Shown: positions 7,393 to 15,032 of the stretch, one piece after another
Layout: every line of letters starts with the position of its first letter
Position numbering within the stretch: the first letter of the stretch is position 1
Source of the DNA: an uncultured Bacteroidales bacterium
GTDB lineage: Bacteria; Bacteroidota; Bacteroidia; Bacteroidales; UBA932
NCBI GenBank assembly: GCA_947253655.1
Contig: CAMYAE010000029.1
Coordinates: 1 to 25,124, forward strand
Length of the DNA: 25,124 nucleotides
Direction: 5' to 3'
Notes under the pieces: generated by a model
Told to the model about the DNA's origin: nothing
Seen by the model: only the letters and a program-made list of their open reading frames with translations
The model's database searches: none
Program-made: the position numbers and the translations under genes

Positions 7393-8520
7393 ATGTTGAA
7401 GAAAAATATTAATCTGCTATTGCTAATAGGCATACTGCTTGCCGTGTGCTGCACCCATGAACGGGAGGTTGCCCCAAACAATCAAGACAAGCGAACTCTG
7501 CTTGTCTATCTGGCCGGTGACAACGATCTCTCGAGCGAGGTATCAGAAAAAAAACGGTCGCTGCTTGACGGTTGGAGTCCCAATTTGGGACAAATGCTTG
7601 TATTCTCCGACACCTACAGCGGAACACCTGTGCTGACGCAGGCTGCCCGGCACAACGGGAAGAGCGTGTGGGATACACTGCGTACTTATTCCGAGACCAA
7701 CTCCGCCTCACCGCAATTGCTGCGTGATGTGATTGGGGATACACGCCAATTTGCTCCTGCCTCAAGCTACGGGATGATACTTTTCAGTCACGCTACGGGG
7801 TGGCTGCCGCAAGGGGCGTTCAATAACCCCCTCGCATGGCATCCTCAGGCAACCCGCTCGCTGCTGAAAGACGGCACACGCGAAATGGAACTTTCGGATT
7901 TCAAGGATGCCGTTCCGGACGGCATGTTCGACTTTATGGTGTTCGACATGTGTTTTATGGCCGGTGTGGAAGCTGCATACGCGCTGCGCGGGAAGACACC
8001 GTTCATGGTCGCTTCCGCTACCGAGATACTCAGTCCCGGATTTACACCTGTATATTCCACACACCTTTCTTCCCTCTACCGGTCTGAAGCCGATCTGAAG
8101 ACATTTGCCGGGGCTTTTTTCGATTACTTTGATGCTCAGGAGGGACAATACCGTTCTGCTACAGTCAGTGTCATACGCACGGCTGAAACGGAGCCGCTGG
8201 TGCAACTGATAAAAGAACTTTCGCCCGATCTGACACAGACGGAAATCGACGGCATTCAGTATTTTGACAGGAAAGGCAAGCCGCATCTCTTTTTTGACTT
8301 AGGCGACTTCCTGCATGCCGCCGCCAAGACCGATAGCCGGCATCATCAGATAGATGACGCTCTCGAAAGGGCGGTCATATTTAAAAATCAGACTTCGCGT
8401 TTGATTAGCATCGACATCCTCAAGCATAGCGGGTTGTCCGTGTATATTCCTCAAGAGGGGCTGGATAAGTTGAATGAAGCCTATAAAGATACGGACTTCT
8501 ACCGCAACTGTCAACGATAA
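7393..8520 (+). CDS. C11 (clostripain-like) cysteine protease
   Basis: The protein has 375 residues from ATG 7393; a TTG three codons upstream is in frame but unlikely. The N-terminus is a hydrophobic signal (LLLLIGILLAVCC); the cysteines there could be lipidated, but the lipobox is atypical. The catalytic parts of family C11 (clan CD) are visible: strand KRTLLVYLAGDNDLS, the histidine in FSHATGW (His133) and the cysteine in VFDMCFMAGVEAAYAL (Cys187). The loop between them, with basic residues (PQATRSLLKDGTREMEL), is where C11 enzymes usually autocleave. Characterised relatives are clostripain, PmC11 of Parabacteroides and fragipain of Bacteroides fragilis; these cleave after Arg (some also Lys). 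Length fits PmC11. It follows the pilus operon on the same strand and converges on potD with an 8-nt gap. A role in pilin processing is an inference. Confidence 0.88.
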   Translation: MLKKNINLLLLIGILLAVCCTHEREVAPNNQDKRTLLVYLAGDNDLSSEVSEKKRSLLDGWSPNLGQMLVFSDTYSGTPVLTQAARHNGKSVWDTLRTYSETNSASPQLLRDVIGDTRQFAPASSYGMILFSHATGWLPQGAFNNPLAWHPQATRSLLKDGTREMELSDFKDAVPDGMFDFMVFDMCFMAGVEAAYALRGKTPFMVASATEILSPGFTPVYSTHLSSLYRSEADLKTFAGAFFDYFDAQEGQYRSATVSVIRTAETEPLVQLIKELSPDLTQTEIDGIQYFDRKGKPHLFFDLGDFLHAAAKTDSRHHQIDDALERAVIFKNQTSRLISIDILKHSGLSVYIPQEGLDKLNEAYKDTDFYRNCQR

Positions 8521-8528
8521 TTTTAATC

Positions 8529-9833
8529 TTACCTTGTTCTGCGGCGGGAGGAGCGGCGTTTTTTCTTGCGGTTGGCGGCAAAGAAACCTGCGAGCAGGGC
8601 AAATATTGCCATTCCTATAATTACGTAGGTAAATCTGCTTGCATTATCTCCTTTGACGCGGGACCACATTGCAAGCAGGGCTTCTGTCCTGTCACCGCTG
8701 TCGTGCTCCATGCCGCAACGTGCTATCGTCTCTGCATCAGGATATTGTATAGGATTGACACATACTGATTTCCCGGCTTCGCCGAAGAAATAGCTCGCAT
8801 CTATAGGAGCATATAGGGAAGAGTCGGAAACAGCCGCAAGCACTTCATGCCCTCCTATGGCACTGACATAGCCGATCTCCTCCATATTGCGTATAGCGTT
8901 CTCCGGCTTGCATAGGAAATTGATAAAATAGCGGGCTGCCTTTATGTTCTTTGCATATTTTGGAATCACCCAGCCGTCAAACCATACAATGCTGCCTTCA
9001 TGAGGCACTGCGTAGTCAAGCTTGACACCTACGGCCTCTGCCTCATCCTTAGCCCACTGTGCGTCACCGCTCCATGTCAGATTGAGCCAGCCTTTCTCTT
9101 TGGTCATCATTTCCTTTCCGAAATCGGCCTCCCAGCCTGACACATTGCCCTTGACATCTTGAAGATATTCCTCTACCATAGCTATTGATTCATCGGAAGC
9201 GTCGAATGTGAGGTCGCGGATATCCACCTCTCCTGCATCTATCCTGTCCCTGTTAAGGGCAATCAAAAGACAGGTGTAGACATCCCTGAACGAATCTTTC
9301 ATGAACAGTTTACCGGCAAATTTCGGATTCTTAAGACAATCCCAGCTCGACGCTTCTTCACGCGTCACATATTTGGGATTATACATTATGCCGGTAGTAC
9401 CCCACATGTACCCAACCGCATAATCGTTTGCATTTCTGCCTTTGCCGTCTATCTGATTGAATTTTTCGACAATATAAGGGGAGATGTTCGGTGTTATATA
9501 GTCCGGGGTGCTGCCGAAATCCCTGTCAATCGGCAGGATAAGGTCCTGTCGCAACATCCTTTCGATAATATAGTCGGAAGGGCATACCACATCGAAGTCC
9601 TCTTTTCCGAGTTCTATTTTGGACAACATGACTTCGTTGATGTCAAACAGCTGATATACAATTGAGACCTTTTCTCCTGTCTGTTTCTCATACCAGGCCT
9701 CAAACTCTTTCAGGAGAGACTCGTCAATATAGTCGGCCCAGTTGTACACCTTGAGCGTATGCTCCCTGTCGGCACCGAAAACTGTCAGCGCGGTAAAAAT
9801 AATCGCAGAGGCAATTGCCAGTATTCTTTTCAT
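8529..9833 (-). CDS. potD: Spermidine/putrescine-binding protein PotD, membrane-tethered variant
   Basis: The protein has 434 residues and is the last gene of the Pot operon. A signal peptide (1-20) is followed by a periplasmic binding fold close to PotD: VYNWADYID at the start, CPSDYIIERM (84-93), MWGTTGIMYN (143-152), TWSGDAQWA (253-261), and VWFDGWVIPK (283-292), where Trp284 and Asp286 correspond to the polyamine-contacting Trp-x-Asp of E. coli PotD. It would capture spermidine or putrescine in the periplasm and pass it to PotBC. The odd part is the C-terminus: a transmembrane helix at 402-420 and a very basic tail, KKKRRSSRRR. E. coli PotD (348 residues) lacks these. The layout suggests a binding protein anchored in the inner membrane with the tail inside. 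Its ATG shares a base with the potC stop (TAATG). Confidence 0.9.
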   Translation of the reverse strand: MKRILAIASAIIFTALTVFGADREHTLKVYNWADYIDESLLKEFEAWYEKQTGEKVSIVYQLFDINEVMLSKIELGKEDFDVVCPSDYIIERMLRQDLILPIDRDFGSTPDYITPNISPYIVEKFNQIDGKGRNANDYAVGYMWGTTGIMYNPKYVTREEASSWDCLKNPKFAGKLFMKDSFRDVYTCLLIALNRDRIDAGEVDIRDLTFDASDESIAMVEEYLQDVKGNVSGWEADFGKEMMTKEKGWLNLTWSGDAQWAKDEAEAVGVKLDYAVPHEGSIVWFDGWVIPKYAKNIKAARYFINFLCKPENAIRNMEEIGYVSAIGGHEVLAAVSDSSLYAPIDASYFFGEAGKSVCVNPIQYPDAETIARCGMEHDSGDRTEALLAMWSRVKGDNASRFTYVIIGMAIFALLAGFFAANRKKKRRSSRRRTR

Positions 9834-10630
9834 TATCGTATATGTTTATTTGTTTGTCTTGAAGAGCGTATATTTATGATTATGAGCAGCAACAGCACAA
9901 TGATGAAGATCAACGTCATTATAGGTCTTAGCTCCGGGGTAAGGCCGCCTTTTCTTGCATCTGCGTATATATATGTGGACAGGGTTTCAAGGCCCTGGTT
10001 GCCTTTGGTGAACAAGGTTACGGCAAAATCATCTATTGAGAGCGTGAATGCCAGGATGAAACCTGAGAACATTCCCGGTCTTATTTGCGGAATAATCACC
10101 TTTCTCAAGGCCTGCATCGGGGTTGCACCGAGGTCCAATGCCGCTTCGTAGGTGTTCGGATTCATCTGCCGGAGTTTCGGCATTATGCTAAGAACTACGT
10201 ATGGCGTGCAGAAAGAGATGTGTGCCAGCAGTACAGTCCCATAGCCTTGCGTCACTCCCACAGCTACAAACAGCAGGAATAAGGATATACCGGTGATTAT
10301 GTCCGGATTGAGCATCGGTATATCGTTGATGAAACTGATAGCCCTTCTTTTCTTTCCGTGAAGATTGAATATGCCGATAGCAGAGAAAGACCCTAAAATC
10401 GTAGAGCAAAAGGCCGATATCAGACCTATTGATATTGTATTCTCAATCGCCTTTATAAGCGAATTGTTCAGTCCGCTGTTGAATACGTTGGCATATAGTT
10501 TTGTTGAAAAGCCTGTCCAGTTCCCCAAGACCTTTGCCTCTGTAAAAGAGAATACGGCAATGATTATTATAGGGGAGTAGAGGATAAACAGCAGCAGCCA
10601 TATATAGAATTTCGCTAAAACCTTTTTCAT
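9833..10630 (-). CDS. potC: Polyamine ABC transporter permease PotC
   Basis: The protein has 265 residues, the normal length for PotC. It has about six membrane segments (first at 10-28, last at 239-253). The cytoplasmic EAA loop that docks on the ATPase is clear: YEAALDLGAT at 161-170, followed by the conserved IIPQIRPG. The segment FTLSIDDFAVTLF that follows is characteristic of the PotC/YdcV group. It would form the inner-membrane channel together with PotB. Start and stop codons overlap by one base with both neighbours (TAATG on each side), so translation is probably coupled through potB, potC and potD. The C-terminus ends in a basic tail, SSRQTNKHIR. Confidence 0.92.
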   Translation of the reverse strand: MKKVLAKFYIWLLLFILYSPIIIIAVFSFTEAKVLGNWTGFSTKLYANVFNSGLNNSLIKAIENTISIGLISAFCSTILGSFSAIGIFNLHGKKRRAISFINDIPMLNPDIITGISLFLLFVAVGVTQGYGTVLLAHISFCTPYVVLSIMPKLRQMNPNTYEAALDLGATPMQALRKVIIPQIRPGMFSGFILAFTLSIDDFAVTLFTKGNQGLETLSTYIYADARKGGLTPELRPIMTLIFIIVLLLLIIINIRSSRQTNKHIR

Positions 10631-11412
10631 TATATGAGCCCTCCTTTTTCATCGTCCCTGGCCTTGTCCTCATCTGAAAAAAGAGAGGTCAGACCAATGA
10701 TTACCAGCATGATAAGTGCGAGCGTGGCTCCATAATTCCACATTCCGTTATTTATGTTTTCCTGAATTGTGGTACCGAACAGTTTAACCTTGTTCATTGT
10801 CAGCAGTTCAGCCACAGCAAAGGTGGATATTGTCGGCATGAAGACCATAAGCACTCCGCTCATTATTCCCGGCATCGAGAGTGGCATTGTGACTTTCAGG
10901 AATACCTCCTTAGGATTGGCTCCAAGATCCTGAGCGGCCTCTATATAGGAATGATCCATTTTCCGGAGGGTGTTATATATCGGATATATCATAAAAGGCA
11001 GGAAATTATAGACCATACCGAAAACAAGGGCTTCCTCGCCGAGAGGGATTTTGAGGAAGTCGAACAGTGCGACGGTTGCCAGGGTGCGAATCAGCATATT
11101 TATCCACATCGGCAGAATGAACAGTATCACAGTCACGCCGGAGCGGTTCAGTTCCGAGTTGCTTAATATCCAGGCGGCGGGATATCCGATCAGAAGACAC
11201 AGCACAGTAGTGACTAAGGCAATTTCTATTGAGTATATGAAAGTTTTAACATCCTCGGCCCTCTTTGCGAATTTCACAAAATTGTCCAAGCTGAACGCAC
11301 CTGTAGCATCCTGAAACGCATATATCAGGACCATTATCAGGGGGAGCACCACAAAAAGCATCATGAAGATGAAATAAGGCGTCGCCCAATATGACCTTTT
11401 AAATATTTTCAT
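10630..11412 (-). CDS. potB: Polyamine ABC transporter permease PotB
   Basis: I start this gene at ATG 11412, giving 260 residues that begin MKIFKRSYWATPYF. The frame is open up to 11511, but that extension lies inside potA and adds a non-membrane leader unlike the family. There are about six membrane segments (about 11-31, 62-83, 95-117, 127-146, 184-203, 229-246). The EAA loop is IEAAQDLGANPKEVF (157-171), followed by MPLSMPGIMSG. It pairs with PotC to form the inner-membrane path for spermidine or putrescine. It overlaps the potA 3' end by 14 nt and shares a TAATG junction with potC, which supports a single polycistronic unit. Confidence 0.92.
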   Translation of the reverse strand: MKIFKRSYWATPYFIFMMLFVVLPLIMVLIYAFQDATGAFSLDNFVKFAKRAEDVKTFIYSIEIALVTTVLCLLIGYPAAWILSNSELNRSGVTVILFILPMWINMLIRTLATVALFDFLKIPLGEEALVFGMVYNFLPFMIYPIYNTLRKMDHSYIEAAQDLGANPKEVFLKVTMPLSMPGIMSGVLMVFMPTISTFAVAELLTMNKVKLFGTTIQENINNGMWNYGATLALIMLVIIGLTSLFSDEDKARDDEKGGLI

Positions 11413-12793
11413 TATAATTGGAAATATGCAAGTGTTCCGGTTTGATTGATATGCCGACCTGATCGCCTTTGTCCCAGACATCATTCGTGTCCACGAATAC
11501 GTCAAAGCCATCTTCCGTCCTGACAGTAAGGTGGTAGTGGTCGCCTTTATAGAGAATCATATGGACTTCGCCGGCTACTATGCCGTTTTCCTGTTCGTCC
11601 AATAGATCAACCTTGTCGAAATCCACTTCCACTTTCACCTTTTCGCCAATAGCCGAGCTGCGATCTTCGCAAGGGAATGAGCCACCGAGTATACCGACCT
11701 TGTCAGAGGCTTCCATAAGGCCGAAGAAAGTGTTGCAGACCCTTTCTTTCTTCATTACCTGTATGTCATCGGGCTTTATCAGCATACCGACTTCCGTGCC
11801 GGCTTCAAATGCGTTGTAGTCTTGAATCTGGACCTCATAGCCCTCAGGGGTGTTTACGAACATCTCGTAGTGAACGCCTTTGAAAGTGCATGACTTTACA
11901 GTACCCGTGAATTGTGCTCCCGTAATTTGATTCATGATATAGATGTCCTCCGGTCTTACGACTACGTCCACCGGTGCATTCTCTCCGAAGCCCTCGTCTA
12001 CGCAGTCGAACTCATGACCGAAAAATGCGACCCTCCTGTCCCTTAGCATAGTGCCGTTCACAATGTTGCTTTCCCCTATGAAATCGGCTACGAATGAATT
12101 TACCGGCTCATTGTAGATGTCTTTTGGGGAGCCTGTCTGTTGGATTTTGCCTTCATTCATCACGACGACCGTGTCGCTCATTGTCAGGGCTTCTTCCTGG
12201 TCGTGTGTTACGTAGATGAAAGTAATTCCGAGCTTTGCGTGCATTTCTTTCAGCTCAATCTGCATGTCCTTTCGCATTTTGAGGTCAAGGGCGGCAAGAG
12301 GCTCATCGAGCAGAAGCACTTTTGGCCTGTTGATTATAGCCCTTGCTATGGCGACCCTCTGCTGCTGGCCTCCCGATAGGGAATTGACATCCCTGTCTTC
12401 ATAATCGGCCATGCTCACCATTTTAAGCACTTTTTTTACCCTTTTCTCTATTTCCTTTTCGGGGGTGTTTCCAAGTTTCAGTCCAAAGGCGACATTGTCA
12501 TACACGTCCAAATGAGGGAACAGAGCATATCTTTGAAATACTGTGTTGAGAGGACGCAAATGCGGAGGGGTATGTGAGATCTCCTTGCCGTCCATTATCA
12601 CCGAGCCTTCGTCCGGAACAAGGAAGCCTCCTATAATTCTGAGCATCGTGGTCTTGCCGCAGCCGGATGGCCCTAAAAATGTAACGAATTCCCCTTTTCT
12701 GATATTCAGGCTGACATCGTCCAGAACTTTTTGTCCTGCAAATGATTTTGAAAGATGTCTGATGTCAATGATTAAATCCTTATTGTTGTCCAT
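11399..12793 (-). CDS. potA: Polyamine ABC transporter ATPase PotA with duplicated C-terminal TOBE-like repeat
   Basis: The protein has 464 residues, longer than E. coli PotA (378). The ATPase parts are all present: Walker A GPSGCGKTT (41-49), Q-loop Gln87 in VFQRYALFPHL, signature LSGGQQQR (139-146), Walker B VLLLDEP (159-165) and switch histidine in THDQEEA (His197). It energises uptake through PotBC. After about residue 245 the regulatory TOBE region holds two related copies. One runs near GTVKSCTFKGVHYEMFV...VGMLIKPDDI, and a second one at the C-terminus runs GEVHMILYKGDHYHLTV...VGISIKPEHL. Bacteroidetes PotA proteins are often this long, so this may be normal for the phylum. It starts 16 nt after the porin gene. 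Confidence 0.93.
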   Translation of the reverse strand: MDNNKDLIIDIRHLSKSFAGQKVLDDVSLNIRKGEFVTFLGPSGCGKTTMLRIIGGFLVPDEGSVIMDGKEISHTPPHLRPLNTVFQRYALFPHLDVYDNVAFGLKLGNTPEKEIEKRVKKVLKMVSMADYEDRDVNSLSGGQQQRVAIARAIINRPKVLLLDEPLAALDLKMRKDMQIELKEMHAKLGITFIYVTHDQEEALTMSDTVVVMNEGKIQQTGSPKDIYNEPVNSFVADFIGESNIVNGTMLRDRRVAFFGHEFDCVDEGFGENAPVDVVVRPEDIYIMNQITGAQFTGTVKSCTFKGVHYEMFVNTPEGYEVQIQDYNAFEAGTEVGMLIKPDDIQVMKKERVCNTFFGLMEASDKVGILGGSFPCEDRSSAIGEKVKVEVDFDKVDLLDEQENGIVAGEVHMILYKGDHYHLTVRTEDGFDVFVDTNDVWDKGDQVGISIKPEHLHISNYNENI

Positions 12794-12809
12794 ATACCGA
12801 CTTTATCTG

Positions 12810-13832
12810 CTAAAATACACTGAAGTTGAAATAATAGATTGCTCCGATTGCAGCACCTATTGAGTTTAAAGCATTGTTATAAGTTACTACACCGTGTATA
12901 CGCAAATCCCTACTTGCTTTTAACGGAAACCAATGTGCGGCCAGTCCGAGGAACCAGCCGGCTTCGCCTTTGTTGATTTTTTCGTAACCGCCTTTTAGAT
13001 TCATTTCCCATTTTTCGGACGGGGCTGAAAATCCTGCCGTGCCGAGCAGGGTCGTGCCGTCAAGGAGGATATTATCTGCATTTCCAACCTTGTTCAGGTA
13101 GTCAAGTCCCAAGGTGAAGCTGCCTATGTCGACTTGCTGGCCGAGGGAAAAAAGGTACTGGTATTCTTTGGGTGCGGTATTTACCGCTGTAGCACTCCAG
13201 AGCGTTCTGACAGGGCCGTATTCCCCTCTCCATTGTGCGGAGTAGTTGTAAAGCCCGCTTGAAAACGGCCTTTCCCCGAAAGGGGAAGTCGTCATTTGCA
13301 GGGAGAGGGAGGTGTTTTCGGAGGGAGTGGTGTATGCCGCTTTTCCGCCCCATTGGTAGCAGCTGAAATTCTGCCAGAAGGCCGAACATAGATCCGGGTG
13401 GACATCGAAATCGTAGTCATCGAATTCGAAGCCGCCGGTAGTAACCAGATCTTTTCCGACAGTGATTGAGAATTGTCCGAATGTGTAGGTAAGATTTAGC
13501 CAGTCCAACCAATTAGTGCTGTCCGAATGCAGGGTATAGCAGTAAAGGTCTTTCGGGGCATCGGATAGCCAGTGATTACATACACTGAATGACAGATTCT
13601 CGGAGATATTACCTTCAAATAAAGAATAGAGCGAGGAGTTGCCGAGCGAAAATTCCGTTACATCATTACGGGAGCCGACGTTGTCTCCTGTTACGCCAAG
13701 ATTGAAGTGTGGATTGAAATCCAATCTTGGGATAATAGTGATCCCGGCACTCCTGCCAGGATTGTCAGCCTCTTGCGAGAACGCAAGGGAGCAAGACAGC
13801 AAAGCTGCTGTAAATACAATCGGTATCTTCAT
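12810..13832 (-). CDS. Outer-membrane porin-like protein, first gene of the Pot operon
   Basis: The protein has 340 residues with a signal peptide (LLSCSLAFSQ, cut near residue 20). The rest alternates short amphipathic strands and turns and ends in aromatic residues (AIYYFNFSVF), as outer-membrane barrels do. I see no plug domain and no TonB box, so it is a porin-like barrel rather than a TonB-dependent receptor. Segment FSITVGKDLVTTGGFEFD (121-138) and the later NYSAQWRGEYGPVRTLWSA match the barrel encoded divergently at 14042, so the two are paralogs. Its place at the head of potABCD with a 16-nt gap suggests that it lets polyamines, or a polyamine-containing substrate, cross the outer membrane. 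That substrate is inferred only from context. A relation to phosphate-selective porin O/P-type barrels is possible. Confidence 0.75.
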   Translation of the reverse strand: MKIPIVFTAALLSCSLAFSQEADNPGRSAGITIIPRLDFNPHFNLGVTGDNVGSRNDVTEFSLGNSSLYSLFEGNISENLSFSVCNHWLSDAPKDLYCYTLHSDSTNWLDWLNLTYTFGQFSITVGKDLVTTGGFEFDDYDFDVHPDLCSAFWQNFSCYQWGGKAAYTTPSENTSLSLQMTTSPFGERPFSSGLYNYSAQWRGEYGPVRTLWSATAVNTAPKEYQYLFSLGQQVDIGSFTLGLDYLNKVGNADNILLDGTTLLGTAGFSAPSEKWEMNLKGGYEKINKGEAGWFLGLAAHWFPLKASRDLRIHGVVTYNNALNSIGAAIGAIYYFNFSVF

Positions 13833-13868
13833 TTGACCACATAAAAATTGAATTTGTGAAACATCTTA

Positions 13869-13898
13869 CAAAATTATGTAAAAAAAAGCGAAAATCAA
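13869..13898 (-). promoter_or_regulatory. Promoter of the porin-potABCD operon
   Basis: Read on the minus strand, TTG (13898-13896) and TAATTTTG (13876-13869) are 19 nt apart and fit the Bacteroides -33/-7 arrangement, with a perfect TAnnTTTG. The predicted transcript would start near 13862 and have a leader of about 30 nt. The 11-nt string TAATTTTGTAA is also present in the efflux operon promoter. Confidence 0.6.
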
Positions 13899-13968
13899 TC
13901 GTCATGACAAAAAACTAATATTATCATATAAATTTTGAAATTTCAGGTGGAAATTATTTAATGCGGAA

Positions 13969-14000
13969 TTTCTTTAAAATAAAGGATTTTCCTATCTTCG
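13969..14000 (+). promoter_or_regulatory. Promoter of the divergent porin-like gene
   Basis: TTTCT at about 13969-13973 and TATCTTCG at 13993-14000 have suitable spacing (about 19-20 nt) for a Bacteroides promoter. The -7 element is near consensus and the -33 element is weak. The start of transcription would be near 14007, about 35 nt before the ATG. The 209-bp divergent region 13833-14041 is AT-rich and holds no gene. Confidence 0.45.
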
Positions 14001-14041
14001 TGAAACTTTTACACTAAAATTCGTTTCAAATCGTATTTCAG

Positions 14042-15031
14042 ATGAGGAAAATAGTTACAATTCTGTTTTTTCTGTTCTTTACATTAGGAGGAATGGCACA
14101 GAATGCCGTGGACAATCTTTTTATCGAAGCAAGGGGAGTGTTCCATCAGGAGTTGAACAACGGAAAAGACCACGAAAGCCAATTTGTAGGCGAGTATTTC
14201 AATCTGAACATATTGGGGCATATCTCACCCAACGTTTCTTATCGGGTGAGGCAGCGTTTCAATAAAAAGGTGTACGACGAGAAGAATATGTTCAATGCCA
14301 CTGACTTCCTCTGCATAAATTGGAAACCGGGCCCGCGCTGGACACTGACTGCCGGAAAATACGCCGTCCTCATCGGGGGCTATGAGTATGACGCCTTGCC
14401 GATTGATGTGTATTTCTACAGCCAATTCTGCCGGAATCTCTATCAAGGCTACTCTTTCGGTGCTCTTGCCACTTATGAAATTGCAGAAAACCAATCGCTT
14501 ACGGCTCAGATATGCAATTCGCCCCTCTCAAAAGGTCTGCAAAGCCTATATGCCTACAATCTTATGTGGAGAGGCCGTTTCTTCCCTTTCTGGCATACAA
14601 TCTGGAGCCTGAATTATGTTGAGGATGAGTCCAGGAGGATGATAGGCTATGCGTCCCTTGGCAATCATTGCGTTTTTGGCCCGGTTGCAATAGACCTTGA
14701 CCTCATGAACAGGGCATCGTTGAAGCAGAAAAATTTTCTTTCGGATTATTCCATAAATACAAAGTTGATCTGGACTGTTGGGAAATGGAACATCTGCGCT
14801 AAAGCCGGCTACGAGTCCAATGATGAGGGAAATGTGGATTCGGAAGGGCGGCCTTACGATGTTGTTATCCTTCCGGGTACGAGTTATTTATATGCAGGCT
14901 GCGGCCTGGAATATTTCCCGTTAGGAAATGATACCCTTAGGCTTCATGCAGTATATTCCGGGGATAATTATATTCACAGGGATAATTTCGACATTGGCCT
15001 TACCTGGAAGATACATATTATCAACAAATGA
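14042..15031 (+). CDS. Outer-membrane porin-like protein, paralog of the Pot operon porin
   Basis: The protein has 329 residues with a signal peptide (ILFFLFFTLGGMAQ, cut near residue 20). The remainder looks like an outer-membrane barrel: YFNLNILGHISPNVSYRVRQRF at 52-73, then TLTAGKYAVLIGGYEYD at 101-117. The latter lines up with TVGKDLVTTGGFEFD in the barrel at 12810-13832. Downstream similarities (YAYNLMWRGRFFPFWHTIWS versus NYSAQWRGEYGPVRTLWSA) confirm common ancestry. It is transcribed alone, away from the Pot operon, and its stop lies one base from the stop of the convergent permease gene. Its substrate cannot be read from sequence; its partnership with the Pot operon is suggested by the shared divergent promoter region only. 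The protein ends in WKIHIINK, without the terminal phenylalanine common in barrels. Confidence 0.72.
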   Translation: MRKIVTILFFLFFTLGGMAQNAVDNLFIEARGVFHQELNNGKDHESQFVGEYFNLNILGHISPNVSYRVRQRFNKKVYDEKNMFNATDFLCINWKPGPRWTLTAGKYAVLIGGYEYDALPIDVYFYSQFCRNLYQGYSFGALATYEIAENQSLTAQICNSPLSKGLQSLYAYNLMWRGRFFPFWHTIWSLNYVEDESRRMIGYASLGNHCVFGPVAIDLDLMNRASLKQKNFLSDYSINTKLIWTVGKWNICAKAGYESNDEGNVDSEGRPYDVVILPGTSYLYAGCGLEYFPLGNDTLRLHAVYSGDNYIHRDNFDIGLTWKIHIINK

Positions 15032-15032
15032 T

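Noticed and set aside
13833..14041. Small gene or RNA in the largest intergenic region
   Set aside because: It is AT-rich with two divergent promoters and only short self-complementary stretches; no supported ORF or RNA fold was found.
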